Of a stretch of 64,000 nucleotides of DNA, positions 42,532 through 51,160 are shown one piece after another. Numbering within the stretch: the stretch's first letter is position 1; every line of letters begins with the position of its first letter. Made by a program: the position numbers and the translations under genes. The notes under the pieces are model-generated. The model saw only the letters and a program-made list of their open reading frames with translations, had not been told where the DNA came from and did not search any database. Origin of the DNA: Candidatus Gastranaerophilales bacterium. GTDB taxonomy: Bacteria; Cyanobacteriota; Vampirovibrionia; Gastranaerophilales; Gastranaerophilaceae. The stretch is from the NCBI GenBank assembly GCA_944322885.1, contig CALUQH010000020.1, positions 26,288 to 90,287 on the forward strand, given 5' to 3'.

Positions 42532-43182
42532 TTAAGATAATGAAATGTTTGCATTTGAAGGTGTTGTTGACTCATCACTGGAATCTACAAAACTTAAGAA
42601 TAACAATTTAATCAGTTGGAAGTCATCTTCATAGCGTTTAACAATTGATTGGAAGGAGTTGTAAAAAATTACCGCTACAATTGCAACTCCAAGACCGAAT
42701 GCCGTAGCAATCAATGCTGATGCAATACCTGATGCAACCGCTGCTGATTGGTTTCCCTGCGATGCCAAATCCTGGAATGTAAAAAGAATTCTTACAACCG
42801 TTCCGAACAAACCTAAGAATGGTGCAACACCGCCGATTGTACCTAATATAGTAAGGTGGCTTTCAAGTTTTCTTGATGCGAGCGAGGCTGCAATATCAAA
42901 TGAACGTGAAAATCCGTTTTTCTGTTCTGAAAAAATTCTGACAGCTTCTTCTGTTACTTCTCCGATAACGCCGCCGCATTGTACGGCTAAATTTTGCGCG
43001 CCGTCAAGGTTGTTTTTTACAAGTTCTTTTTGTAATCTAGGGATGAACAAGACAACATCTCTTTTGTTTTTCTTGTAAAAAGAAAATCTGTTGATTACAA
43101 CTCCGACAACAAGTATTGAACAAATTAAAATAGGTAACAATACCGGCCAGTCCATTTTGATTGATTCTAATAATAGTCCCAT
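42532..43182 (-). CDS. ExbB/TolQ/MotA-family proton channel protein
   Basis: A 216-residue inner-membrane protein with three helices: about residues 13-33, 118-140 and 158-180. The family core is HLTILGTIGGVAPFLGLFGT and the ASALIATAFGLGVAIVAVIF stretch. Together with the two ExbD-type proteins it forms the motor that energises TonB. The order tonB, exbB, exbD, exbD on the minus strand is compact, with gaps of about 30-46 bases. Confidence 0.9.
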   Translation of the reverse strand: MGLLLESIKMDWPVLLPILICSILVVGVVINRFSFYKKNKRDVVLFIPRLQKELVKNNLDGAQNLAVQCGGVIGEVTEEAVRIFSEQKNGFSRSFDIAASLASRKLESHLTILGTIGGVAPFLGLFGTVVRILFTFQDLASQGNQSAAVASGIASALIATAFGLGVAIVAVIFYNSFQSIVKRYEDDFQLIKLLFLSFVDSSDESTTPSNANISLS

Positions 43183-43228
43183 AATTTTATCCTCTTTTTT
43201 ATAATTGTATTACGATTTTAGATTTATC

Positions 43229-44416
43229 TTAATATCCTGATGCTCCAAATACGTTGTAATCAAACGTAAATTGAATATCAATACTTTGTCCTTTAAACTC
43301 TGCAGGCAGAGGTCTGAAAGGAGCCGTTGCCTGAACAGCGTTTATTGCTGCCTTATCTGCTCCCGGCAGTCCTGATGATTTAAATACACTGCAGGAAAGC
43401 AGCCTTCCGTCTTTTGCAATTTTGAAGAGCAGTACAACACGTTTGCTTTCGTTGCCTTTAGGTGGATCCCAGTTCATTTTTATACGACGCTGTAATTCTC
43501 GCATGTAAGGCCCGAAATCAGGTTCTCTTATTGCATCAATACCGGGTCTTCCGTTAGGATTGCCGGGGCCCGGATTACCCATACCGCCTGTGCCGCCTCC
43601 GCCGCCTTTGGCAAGTTTTGTCCCTGATCCGCCTGTTGGAGCAAGGGATGGTGCCGGAGCATATTTCCCGCTTCCTGTGGATGTAGTGCCACCTGAAGCT
43701 CCGCCTCTGGCAGAGGTTCCTGAACCGCTTATCGGGCCTGTTGTATATCTGCCCGAAGCTGTTCCGCCTTTAGGCACCGGAACATTGAAAGCTGATGATG
43801 GTTTTGCAACAGGTCTTGGGGTTGTTGGAGGTTTTAGCGATGGACGTGCTGTTGGCGGGGCAGGTTTTGCCTGCTCAACTTTTTTAGGAGCTGCAGGTGC
43901 CTGCTGTGTTGCTGTTTTCTTAGGCGCAGGAGTCTGTACCTGTTGTGTTACCTGTTTAACTATTTTTTGAAGCGGATTTTGTGCCGGAGCGGTTTTTGGA
44001 GCTGCCTGTTTTGCAGGCTGTGATGCTGTTTTTGGCGTTCCCGGAGCCGGCGACGGCATAGAAACTTTTCTGGTCGGATCATGATGACCGCCCGCACGTG
44101 AATTTATATCCGCACGATAAGGCGTGTTTTTATTGATAGGTGTTTCTTCCTTGTCAACAAGAACAAATTCAATATCGTTCATTTTCGGTTTTGGTTTATC
44201 AAAGATTGTAAGTGTTATCCCGAGCATTCCGAGAATAAGTACAATTAACCCCCATACACCTACTGCTGTCGGGTGAAGAATTGCTGAAATAAGTATAGAT
44301 TTTTTCAGGCTTATTTCTTCATCGTTTTTTAAAACGGATGGCGGTGTATAACCCGTATTCTTTTCTTGCTCGTCATCTTCTATAAAATTGTCTGTATATT
44401 TGCCTAGTAAGGACAT
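43229..44416 (-). CDS. TonB-family energy transducer
   Basis: A 395-residue protein with a cytoplasmic start of about 45 residues (longer than in E. coli TonB), one membrane helix near 50-72 (WGLIVLILGMLGITLTIF), a Pro/Ala/Lys and then Gly/Ser/Thr-rich spacer over 115-290 that can span the periplasm, and a TonB C-terminal domain (MRELQRRIKMNWDPPKGNES, then RLLSCSVFKSSGLPGADKAA). It transmits energy to outer-membrane receptors; none is encoded nearby. The genes for its motor follow directly. Confidence 0.87.
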   Translation of the reverse strand: MSLLGKYTDNFIEDDEQEKNTGYTPPSVLKNDEEISLKKSILISAILHPTAVGVWGLIVLILGMLGITLTIFDKPKPKMNDIEFVLVDKEETPINKNTPYRADINSRAGGHHDPTRKVSMPSPAPGTPKTASQPAKQAAPKTAPAQNPLQKIVKQVTQQVQTPAPKKTATQQAPAAPKKVEQAKPAPPTARPSLKPPTTPRPVAKPSSAFNVPVPKGGTASGRYTTGPISGSGTSARGGASGGTTSTGSGKYAPAPSLAPTGGSGTKLAKGGGGGTGGMGNPGPGNPNGRPGIDAIREPDFGPYMRELQRRIKMNWDPPKGNESKRVVLLFKIAKDGRLLSCSVFKSSGLPGADKAAINAVQATAPFRPLPAEFKGQSIDIQFTFDYNVFGASGY

Positions 44417-44485
44417 TATCTCCCCTTAAAATTCTGTCTGATTAATTCTATTTTAAAACAAAAATAAAATTATCGCCCGATTTAC

Positions 44486-45229
44486 TTAGTAATTTGTATT
44501 AAACATTGATGGGTTAACAGTAATCGGCTGGGTAAGTACAAGCTGAATTGCTGAATTTGCAGGGATTTCAACATCATTACCCTTATCCCAGATTGATTTT
44601 ACAAGTCCGCCTCCTGCACCAACTGCTGTTGCAAGTGCTGTACCTTTACCAATATCGCCGCCCGCAAGAGGAGAAATAATAACTCCTGCAAGTGCGCCTG
44701 CGCCTGCACCTACGGCAAGATCTTTACCGTAATCTTTGGCAACATCCATCTTGGTACCGCCGACTAAAACTCCTGTATTGTCATTTGTTTTAATAACTGC
44801 TGAAATCGGGATTTGTATTCCGTAAGGAGTTACGATTTGGGTAAATCTGAGCATTAATTTGCCGTTCATACTTCCGTGTTTAGCTTTGGAAACTTCTAAA
44901 ACGGTTCCGGTTACAGAACTTCCTGCCGGAGCTATGAGGTTCCCGTTATAATAAAAATCCGAGCCCAGTGCAATTGATACACTCTGGCCTGTTGTAAGAT
45001 TTGCCGAATTTAAAGGAGTTGTAACAACAGCCTGAAAGCTTTGGCCTGCTGGAACGGTAACAACTCTGCCTTTAAGAGTCTGATTCCCGCTTAGTGTTTG
45101 TGTAGGATAAAAACTTTCTTGATATTGCGGTGCTGGTGAATTCTGACTATAGTTATAATTTGGCGCCGCAAATGCTGTGCCTGAGGCTAAAAGTATTGCA
45201 GATATAATTATTCCGAATTTTTTGTCCAT
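44486..45229 (-). CDS. Exported glycine-rich protein
   Basis: A 247-residue protein with a signal peptide (FGIIISAILLASGTAFA). The body has beta-rich segments with PAGQSFQAVVTTPLNS and IAPAGSSVTGTVLEVSKAKHG, a pattern seen in the barrel domain of TrbI/VirB10-type proteins, and a glycine-zipper-like stretch (AVGAGAGALAGVIISPLAGG). The last part, IPANSAIQLVLTQPITV, repeats the theme. A related design is seen in the next gene. Probably periplasmic or outer-membrane associated; the role is unknown. Confidence 0.65.
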   Translation of the reverse strand: MDKKFGIIISAILLASGTAFAAPNYNYSQNSPAPQYQESFYPTQTLSGNQTLKGRVVTVPAGQSFQAVVTTPLNSANLTTGQSVSIALGSDFYYNGNLIAPAGSSVTGTVLEVSKAKHGSMNGKLMLRFTQIVTPYGIQIPISAVIKTNDNTGVLVGGTKMDVAKDYGKDLAVGAGAGALAGVIISPLAGGDIGKGTALATAVGAGGGLVKSIWDKGNDVEIPANSAIQLVLTQPITVNPSMFNTNY

Positions 45230-45276
45230 ATTAACCTTCCTTTTTATATATATTTTATTTTACCATTAAATTTAAG

Positions 45277-45861
45277 TCAATTTGTTAAGGTATGAGTTAT
45301 CATTGCCGTATCGGTCAGAACGATTATTTCGTTTGAACCTGTTTCAATTACTGTATGCTTTCCCATTTGACGTACATTACCGGGTCTTATTTGTAATGTT
45401 GTTTTTTTTACCCTTTGCTGGCGGTGTGCTATACGCAAAAGTTTCTCAGGCGGAGTGAGTTCTCCTCCGAATATATTGTCATTAGATGTATACAGGTAGC
45501 CTCGTACCGGAACTTCATAACCGTCTTTATAAATCATTTTGGTTATTTTAATCTTCATTGCTGCGTTTGTTCCGACAACAGGTGCGTTAATTTTTTCTAT
45601 ATAACCGTAAAATTCCGTTCCTCTCGGTACAATATTTGTGTCATGTAAATACATATCGTTAGTTGCGATGAATTTAACTTTGTAACCTTCAGAACAGTAT
45701 TGTGTTGAGATTTCCTGAGTATTCATAACCGGGATGAATGTGCCTGCCGGTATTTCAATAGCATCATAATCCCTTATGTCAAGCTGAACATTAGGAAGTT
45801 CATCTGCCTGAACACAACTTGTAAAAAATATTAAACCTAATATGACAAGCAATTTTTTCAT
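45277..45861 (-). CDS. Exported beta-rich protein, possible lipoprotein
   Basis: A 194-residue protein with a hydrophobic leader ending FFTSCVQADE; the Cys could be a lipobox cysteine, though the sequence before it is not ideal. It has the same theme as its neighbour: IPAGTFIPVMNTQEIS and VPRGTEFYGYIEKI. A basic stretch (RIAHRQQRVKKTT) lies near residue 145. It is 47 bases upstream of the glycine-rich protein gene on the same strand, and the two are likely co-expressed. Confidence 0.62.
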   Translation of the reverse strand: MKKLLVILGLIFFTSCVQADELPNVQLDIRDYDAIEIPAGTFIPVMNTQEISTQYCSEGYKVKFIATNDMYLHDTNIVPRGTEFYGYIEKINAPVVGTNAAMKIKITKMIYKDGYEVPVRGYLYTSNDNIFGGELTPPEKLLRIAHRQQRVKKTTLQIRPGNVRQMGKHTVIETGSNEIIVLTDTAMITHTLTN

Positions 45862-46016
45862 AATTAATATTATAACAGTTTTTTCTCCATTATCAATAGA
45901 ACGAAGCTAATTCAATTTTTGTTCATTAATTTTGTAACAATTGTAAAATTTAAGGCAATTTCTTGTATAAAAAATACTTTATATAATTGTAGTGTAGTGA
46001 AAAAAGGTGAATTGTA

Positions 46017-46628
46017 GTGTTTAGTCCTATAGCATCATGTATATTTGCTTGCAGGAATGTCGACAAAACCAAAAACGGAGACGTCGGCAGAAGTACTGTT
46101 GCACTTGGACAGGCTGCCGGTTTGGTTCAGGAAGTTTCTAAATATGACGGTATGGTTGCAAATACTGCAAGGAGTGCTGTCAGCGTATTTTCAAAACTTG
46201 CTAATGAACATAAGGCTTTTGAATATGCGGGTAAAGCTGTACAATTTGCTGCGGATAATGTTAATCCGTTGATTTGTGCATCAGGTGTTGTCAAAACGGC
46301 TATGTCAGATGACAAACTTGAAACCGGAATAACGGAAGCAGCTGCATTATCGGCTATGTTTGCGGGAGAGGGTATGATAAAGAAAAACTATGATAAAATT
46401 GCAAATTCACCGGCTGTAAAAAAATGTGTGGAAGGAGTATCTAAAACAGAGGTACTGAAACCCGTTATTAATTATCTTGAAAAAAATAAACTAAAGGGTA
46501 AAACAGGTGCTATATTAAAAGGTCTTCTCTTTGTCGGCGGGTCTATGGCTTCATATTCAATCGGACAAAAATTCGGCGAGGCTACTGCAAAGAGAGCCAG
46601 TGCAAATGTAAATGCACTTAAAAATTAA
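46017..46628 (+). CDS. Hypothetical alanine-rich helical protein
   Basis: A 203-residue protein starting at GTG with AAGGTGA upstream. It is rich in Ala, Lys and Val and looks entirely helical, with a weakly hydrophobic segment near the C-terminus (LLFVGGSMASYSIGQKFGE). No signal peptide and no recognised family. Repeating patterns such as AVQFAADNVNPLI and AAALSAMFAGEG hint at a bundle that could insert in membranes. It stands alone between two exported-protein genes. Confidence 0.62.
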   Translation: MFSPIASCIFACRNVDKTKNGDVGRSTVALGQAAGLVQEVSKYDGMVANTARSAVSVFSKLANEHKAFEYAGKAVQFAADNVNPLICASGVVKTAMSDDKLETGITEAAALSAMFAGEGMIKKNYDKIANSPAVKKCVEGVSKTEVLKPVINYLEKNKLKGKTGAILKGLLFVGGSMASYSIGQKFGEATAKRASANVNALKN

Positions 46629-46689
46629 TAAGTTAAAATCAATCTTATGATTTAAACACTTTTATTTAAATATATGTTATAATTATCTT

Positions 46690-47562
46690 GTGAAGAAGAT
46701 TATAATATTATTTTCAATTCTGATTTTTAATTTTATTTTTATAAATCCATGTTATGCAATAAAGATTGGCCTGCAGACAAATGTGGATTCAACAGCCGTT
46801 GGAACATCAATTGACGGTAAAATTATTGATGCCAATACAAATCACACAATTTGTGATTTGGAAGCAATGAAGGGCTATGTTATAAAACCTTACCACAATC
46901 TAATGGCAATACTTTATAACGGTACTTATTACAAAATCGATTCCGATAACATTGTTGTCAGAACTTTTGATAAGGGTTTTGTCAGCGCCAAAGGCAAGTG
47001 GTACCGCGGTGTAATAATGATACAGAATAAAAACGGAAAACTGACCGTTATAAATAATGTTCCGCTTGAAGACTATATTAAAGGTGTTGTTCCTTCTGAA
47101 ATGCCATCGGGTTGGGCTGCGGAAGCTCATAAGGCTCAGGCAATTGCCGCCAGAAGTTATGCGCTTGCAAACCTTGGCAAACGTGCTCAATATGGTTATG
47201 ATTTGAAAGATACACCGGAAGATCAAGCCTACGGCGGGGCTTCTAAAGAAACGCCCGATACAAATTATGCTGTTGACCAGACTAAAGGTATTGTTCTTAC
47301 ATATAATATGAAAGTTATTAATGCTTATTATTCGGCTTCCGCAGGCGGTCAAACCAGCGCTGACAACTGGGGGAGTACGCTTCCGTATCTGCGTTCTGTT
47401 CCTTCTTTTGACGATAATGTAAAAAAGAACGGGCATGGTGTCGGCATGTCGCAGCATGGAGCAAATAATCTTGCAAAACAGGGGTATAATGCTTATCAAA
47501 TTTTAAAATATTTTTATAAAGACGTAAAATTTGCAAGGGTAAATGAGGATTCGTATAACTAG
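46690..47562 (+). CDS. SpoIID/LytB domain protein
   Basis: A 290-residue exported protein starting at GTG, with a signal peptide (KIIILFSILIFNFIFINPCYA). The SpoIID core is clear: LEDYIKGVVPSEMPSGWAAE, AQAIAARSYALAN, and the end GHGVGMSQHGANNLAKQGY. The family's founding member is a lytic transglycosylase that cuts stripped peptidoglycan in sporulation, but copies in non-sporulating bacteria, including Cyanobacteria, are thought to act in septal wall turnover. The segment between the core and the GHGVGMSQ motif is shorter than in SpoIID. Confidence 0.87.
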   Translation: MKKIIILFSILIFNFIFINPCYAIKIGLQTNVDSTAVGTSIDGKIIDANTNHTICDLEAMKGYVIKPYHNLMAILYNGTYYKIDSDNIVVRTFDKGFVSAKGKWYRGVIMIQNKNGKLTVINNVPLEDYIKGVVPSEMPSGWAAEAHKAQAIAARSYALANLGKRAQYGYDLKDTPEDQAYGGASKETPDTNYAVDQTKGIVLTYNMKVINAYYSASAGGQTSADNWGSTLPYLRSVPSFDDNVKKNGHGVGMSQHGANNLAKQGYNAYQILKYFYKDVKFARVNEDSYN

Positions 47563-47654
47563 CTAAAATTCTTATTATTATGCTTTTTTTGCCTTTTTTA
47601 TCAGCTCAAATCCCGTGTATATTTAAAGGATATAAATTTTTTTTTGAAAAACAC

Positions 47655-47682
47655 TTGCCAAATTTAAATAAAATGCTATAAT
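47655..47682 (+). promoter_or_regulatory. Promoter of the HU gene with extended -10
   Basis: TTGCCA (47655-47660), 16 bases, TATAAT (47677-47682) preceded by TGC. The same TGCTATAAT element occurs in the promoter at 61765-61792. The leader is about 70 bases. Confidence 0.6.
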
Positions 47683-47760
47683 AAATCTGTCGATATTAAA
47701 AAGCATGCGGAGAGAGAATGGTTTCAATTGCTGTATGCACAAGGTAAAAGGAGGTTCATA

Positions 47761-48033
47761 ATGAACAAAGAAGAATTAGTAAAAGAAGTATCAAAGAAAG
47801 CAAAAGTTTCTCAAAAAGCTACTGCAGACATTATTGCTGCAACTTTAGAAACTATTGAAAAAACTGTATCTAAAGGTAAAAAAGTTACTTTAGTTGGTTT
47901 CGGAACATTCGAACCGCGTAAAAGAGCTGCAAGAACAGGAAGAAACCCTCAAACAGGTGCTCCTTTGAAAATTGCTGCTAAAACAGTTCCTGCTTTCTCA
48001 GCTGGTAAAAAATTCAAAGAAATGGTAAAATAA
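47761..48033 (+). CDS. HU-family DNA-binding protein
   Basis: A 90-residue histone-like protein that bends and compacts DNA. The signature VGFGTFEPRKRAARTGRNPQ covers the flexible arm. The frame is open for 33 bases more at the front, but AAAAGGAGG directly before 47761 fixes the start. It is monocistronic, with its own strong promoter and terminator, and shows codon use typical of high expression. Confidence 0.95.
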   Translation: MNKEELVKEVSKKAKVSQKATADIIAATLETIEKTVSKGKKVTLVGFGTFEPRKRAARTGRNPQTGAPLKIAAKTVPAFSAGKKFKEMVK

Positions 48034-48066
48034 GTCTTTGAAATATAATATTTAAGATATTATGAA

Positions 48067-48100
48067 ATATCCGGATGAATTTTCATCCGGATATTTTTTA
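48067..48100. terminator. Terminator after the HU gene
   Basis: ATATCCGGATGAA...TTCATCCGGATAT forms a 13-bp stem followed by TTTTTT; it also serves the convergent rsmD. Confidence 0.85.
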
Positions 48101-48103
48101 GAT

Positions 48104-48622
48104 TTATTCTTTCTTTAGATACGTTATAAATTTATCCCCGTATTTTTTCTGTTTAACCGTTATAAATCCTCTAAAGTCAACATCGGTAACATGTTCAAGT
48201 ATAACTATATTGCTTGTAATTCGGCTTATTGCATTAAGACTTTGTTCGTATATGCCTGAAAAATACGGCGGGTCAATATAAATTACGTCGAATTGTTCAT
48301 TAAGTTTGGGAGCTATTATCAGACTGTCCCCTTTGATGAGTTCAGGCGCAGGATTAAATTTTTTAAAATTTGATTTAATTATTTGAAAAGCCTTGGAATT
48401 TTTTTCTATTGCACAAGCCTGCGAGAACCCTCGTGAAAGCGCTTCCAACCCCATAATTCCGGAACCTGCGTACATATCAAGAAAAGAACTCTTTTCAAAG
48501 TCAATCATTGCTTGCAGGGTGTTAAAAATTCCCATTCTGACTTTTGAAAGTGTCGGGCGCGTAATACTTTCATCAGGTGCTGTGATTTTTTGTCCTTTAA
48601 ATTTGCCTGCCGTAATTATCAT
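48104..48622 (-). CDS. rsmD: 16S rRNA (guanine(966)-N2)-methyltransferase
   Basis: A 172-residue SAM-dependent methyltransferase that modifies G966 of 16S rRNA. The front part GKFKGQKITAP and RPTLSKVRMGIFNTL are characteristic of RsmD, SAM binds at LDMYAGSGIMGLEAL, and the catalytic motif is DPPY (DVIYIDPPYFSG). The usual partner coaD is not adjacent here. The start lacks a strong Shine-Dalgarno. Confidence 0.9.
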   Translation of the reverse strand: MIITAGKFKGQKITAPDESITRPTLSKVRMGIFNTLQAMIDFEKSSFLDMYAGSGIMGLEALSRGFSQACAIEKNSKAFQIIKSNFKKFNPAPELIKGDSLIIAPKLNEQFDVIYIDPPYFSGIYEQSLNAISRITSNIVILEHVTDVDFRGFITVKQKKYGDKFITYLKKE

Positions 48623-48689
48623 ATTAACTATTTTACAATGAATAAAATTTGGTGTATATTTTTAGTTGTAAAGAATTTTGGTGGTTTCA

Positions 48690-49997
48690 ATGGAAAGAGA
48701 AGAAAATAAAGTTGATGTTATAGTTGTCGGCGGCGGTCCTGCGGGGATTTCCTGCGCAGTTACAATTGCAAGAGCAGGCAAGCAGGTTGTTCTTATAGAA
48801 CGCGGGAAATTTTCTGGAAGCAAAAATGTTTTCGGCGGGGCAATTTATGCTCAGCCGACACGCGAAGTATTCCCTGATTTTGAAAAAACGGCGCCAATTG
48901 AAAGAAAAACTGTTGAGCACAAATACGCACTTTTGGGAAAAGATGATGCCACAGTAATTTCTTATAAGAAAAAACATGAAGATGCTGTCAGCTATTCTGT
49001 TATCAGGGGAAAATTCGATCGTTGGATGGCGGAAGAAGCTTCAAAAGAGGGTGTTGTTATTGTTGAAGAAACGGTTGTCAGAGAGCTGATAGTTGAAAAC
49101 GGCTGTGTAAAAGGTGTAAAAACCGAGTTGGAAGATTATTACTGCGATATTGTGGTATTGGCTGACGGTGTAAATTCGCTTCTTGCCAAACAAATAGGGC
49201 TAAGAGGGGATTTAACTCCTCATGATGTCGCTCTCAGTGTGAAAGAAGTAATAAAACTTCCGTCTGAAATTATTAACGAAAGATTTAACGTTAATTCTGA
49301 CGAGGGTTGTATTTATGAAATTTTTGGCGGGCCTATGCTTGGAATGTTAGGGCTTGGATTTATGTATACTAACAAGGACTCTGTAAGCATAGGATTGGGG
49401 ATTACTTTGAGCGACCTTGTAGAAAAAAGCCTGAGGCCTTATGAACTTTTGGACAAATTAAAAGAACACCCGCAGATTGCACCTTTAATTAAAGATGGTG
49501 AATTGCTTGAATATTCAGCTCATTTGATACCGGAAGGCGGGTTTAAAAAGGTTCCTATAGTCTTTGGTGCAGGGGTAATGGTTTGCGGTGATGCTGCAAG
49601 TTTTGTAAATAATCTTCACTGGGAAGGTACAAATCTCGCAATGATATCAGGTAAGCTTGCCGGCGAAACTGCTGTTATAGCTCTTGGTAAGGGGGATTTT
49701 TCAGAACATGCTCTATCAAGATACCAGCAGGAGCTGGAGGATTCCTTTATAATGAAGGATTTAAGAACATATAAGGATTTGATGAGCGGAATAAGCGAAA
49801 GAGCTTCCGAATTCTTAGGATATTATCCTGAAAAAATAAATTCTTTCTTTGAAATGTTTACATCTGTGGACTGTGTTCCGAAACGTAAAAAATATAAGGA
49901 TTTTATTAAAGTATTTTTTACTGAAAGGAATATATCTGAACTTTTCAAAGATATCTGGTCTGCTGTTAAATTATTATGGAGTATTTTAGTAAAATGA
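48690..49997 (+). CDS. fixC: Electron-transfer flavoprotein-quinone oxidoreductase FixC
   Basis: A 435-residue FAD protein of the ETF-QO/FixC family. The dinucleotide motif is VIVVGGGPAGISCAVTIARA, and ERGKFSGSKNVFGGAIY is typical of FixC; GVMVCGDAASFVNNLHWEGT is the second FAD contact. In FixABCX the complex bifurcates electrons from NADH to ferredoxin and quinone. An open frame from 48678 exists, but the ATG at 48690 fits better after GGTGG. The stop overlaps the fixX ATG. FixA and FixB are not in the window, so the electron donor must come from elsewhere. Confidence 0.88.
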   Translation: MEREENKVDVIVVGGGPAGISCAVTIARAGKQVVLIERGKFSGSKNVFGGAIYAQPTREVFPDFEKTAPIERKTVEHKYALLGKDDATVISYKKKHEDAVSYSVIRGKFDRWMAEEASKEGVVIVEETVVRELIVENGCVKGVKTELEDYYCDIVVLADGVNSLLAKQIGLRGDLTPHDVALSVKEVIKLPSEIINERFNVNSDEGCIYEIFGGPMLGMLGLGFMYTNKDSVSIGLGITLSDLVEKSLRPYELLDKLKEHPQIAPLIKDGELLEYSAHLIPEGGFKKVPIVFGAGVMVCGDAASFVNNLHWEGTNLAMISGKLAGETAVIALGKGDFSEHALSRYQQELEDSFIMKDLRTYKDLMSGISERASEFLGYYPEKINSFFEMFTSVDCVPKRKKYKDFIKVFFTERNISELFKDIWSAVKLLWSILVK

Positions 49998-50272
49998 GCG
50001 ATATAGAAGATAAATTATATACGGTTAAATATACGCCCGATACAACTTCGCATTTACAACCGGTTCAGGAATGCTGCCGGATTTGCAAATCGAAAATTTG
50101 TACGGTCATTTGTCCTGCAAAAGTTTATGAATGGGATGAAAATAACCGCAAGTTAATTGTAAATTATGAGAACTGCCTTGAATGCGGAGCCTGCAGAATT
50201 GCCTGTGAAAGTTCTTCTTTAGGCTGGGAGTATCCGAGAGGAAATAAAGGGGTTACATTTAAACAGGGTTAA
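49994..50272 (+). CDS. fixX: Ferredoxin-like protein FixX
   Basis: A 92-residue ferredoxin that partners FixC. The cluster motif is ENCLECGACRIACESSSLG, with an additional Cys-rich part CRICKSKICTVICPAKVYEW near the front, as in FixX, so up to two sites may bind Fe-S. An ATG 18 bases upstream is possible, but the ATG at 49994 overlaps the fixC stop as ATGA and gives the usual FixX length. A small palindromic repeat follows. Confidence 0.87.
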   Translation: MSDIEDKLYTVKYTPDTTSHLQPVQECCRICKSKICTVICPAKVYEWDENNRKLIVNYENCLECGACRIACESSSLGWEYPRGNKGVTFKQG

Positions 50273-50322
50273 CCTCACCCATGTTCTCTCTCCTCGGGAG
50301 AGAGTTAGAGAGAGGGTTAAAC
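50273..50322. repeat. Small palindromic repeat after fixX
   Basis: CTCTCTCC-TCG-GGAGAGAG (50286-50304) is flanked by AACCTCACCC and GAGAGGGTTAA, which pair in part. Its base make-up is unlike the AT-rich neighbours and resembles the elements at 21.4, 32.8 and 35.3 kb. Confidence 0.45.
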
Positions 50323-50400
50323 TGGTAGAGCTGTATGCTGTCCCTCTTGACATATTTTTTGAAAACCCTCATAATAATCTTGTTGAAAAGGAGAGGCATT

Positions 50401-50790
50401 ATGAAAGAAGAATACACAAATCAGCACAGACGCTGGTATGATAAGGATCCCGTTTTGTCGCAGGCTGTTCAGACGCTTGAAAAATCCGATGATGAAACTC
50501 AGATTAAAATTGCTTTAAATTTGATAAAGATTATTATTGAGCATAATATTGAAAATGAAAAATTTGAAGCGGTAGAGGATATAATCAATGCTGTCGGCTC
50601 AGGGCTTGACGATAACAGAAAAGGCCGCTGGTACGACATAGATTCAACACTTAAAACTGCAATGACAATGTTGAGAAACTGTCCTGAAAAAACCCAGCAT
50701 ATTATTGCAAAAGAGATGGCAAAAATGGTTGTTGACAGAATTAAAAAAGATGAAGATATGGATGAGGCTGACGAGTCTTCCGAAGATTAA
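50401..50790 (+). CDS. Hypothetical protein with two RWYD repeats
   Basis: A 129-residue acidic protein built from two similar halves: RRWYDKDPVLSQAVQTLEKS at residues 11-30 and GRWYDIDSTLKTAMTMLRNC at about 77-96, each followed by a helix of like spacing (ETQIKIALNLIKIIIEHNI and KTQHIIAKEMAKMVVDRI). This suggests an internal duplication giving two helical hairpins. AAAGGAGAGG precedes the ATG at 50401 and rules out the longer frame. Function unknown. Confidence 0.7.
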   Translation: MKEEYTNQHRRWYDKDPVLSQAVQTLEKSDDETQIKIALNLIKIIIEHNIENEKFEAVEDIINAVGSGLDDNRKGRWYDIDSTLKTAMTMLRNCPEKTQHIIAKEMAKMVVDRIKKDEDMDEADESSED

Positions 50791-51110
50791 TTTTTATTGA
50801 TAACTGCCATTACAATTTTATGAATTAATTCAATATCTTTGTCAGACGCAGTTTGAAAGGCTTCATTCATTTCTTTTATAAGTTCGTCTTTTGGCTTTTT
50901 ATGTTCGATATAAAAAAGATCATGGATTTTTACGTTAAATATTTTAGCGATTTTTTCCAGAGTGTCAAAAGTTGTGAAACATCCGCCGTTTTCAATACGT
51001 GAAATTTGTTTTGGATCTATATCAATGAGTTCAGCAAGCTTTTCCTGTGTAAGGTTTCTCTGCTTCCTTAGCTCTTTAAGTCTTCTGCCAAATAATTGTA
51101 ATGAGTTCAT
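50787..51110 (-). CDS. XRE-family HTH regulator
   Basis: A 107-residue regulator. The N-terminal HTH is textbook: LFGRRLKELRKQRNLTQEKL, AELIDIDPKQISRIENG, then a final helix (TLEKIAKIFNVKIHDLFYI). A 35-residue helical tail (from KPKDELIKEMNEAF) may allow oligomers. It is divergent from two glycosyltransferase genes. Three direct ATATTAAATG-type boxes in the gap between them are its likely targets. Confidence 0.85.
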   Translation of the reverse strand: MNSLQLFGRRLKELRKQRNLTQEKLAELIDIDPKQISRIENGGCFTTFDTLEKIAKIFNVKIHDLFYIEHKKPKDELIKEMNEAFQTASDKDIELIHKIVMAVINKN

Positions 51111-51160
51111 AAAATATCCATCTAGTTTAAGTGTAAAAAATATAACGGGTATAATTAACC

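Noticed and set aside
43560..43970. Plus-strand frame rich in Pro, Gly and Val
   Set aside because: Antisense image of the Pro/Ala/Gly-rich spacer of the TonB-family gene.
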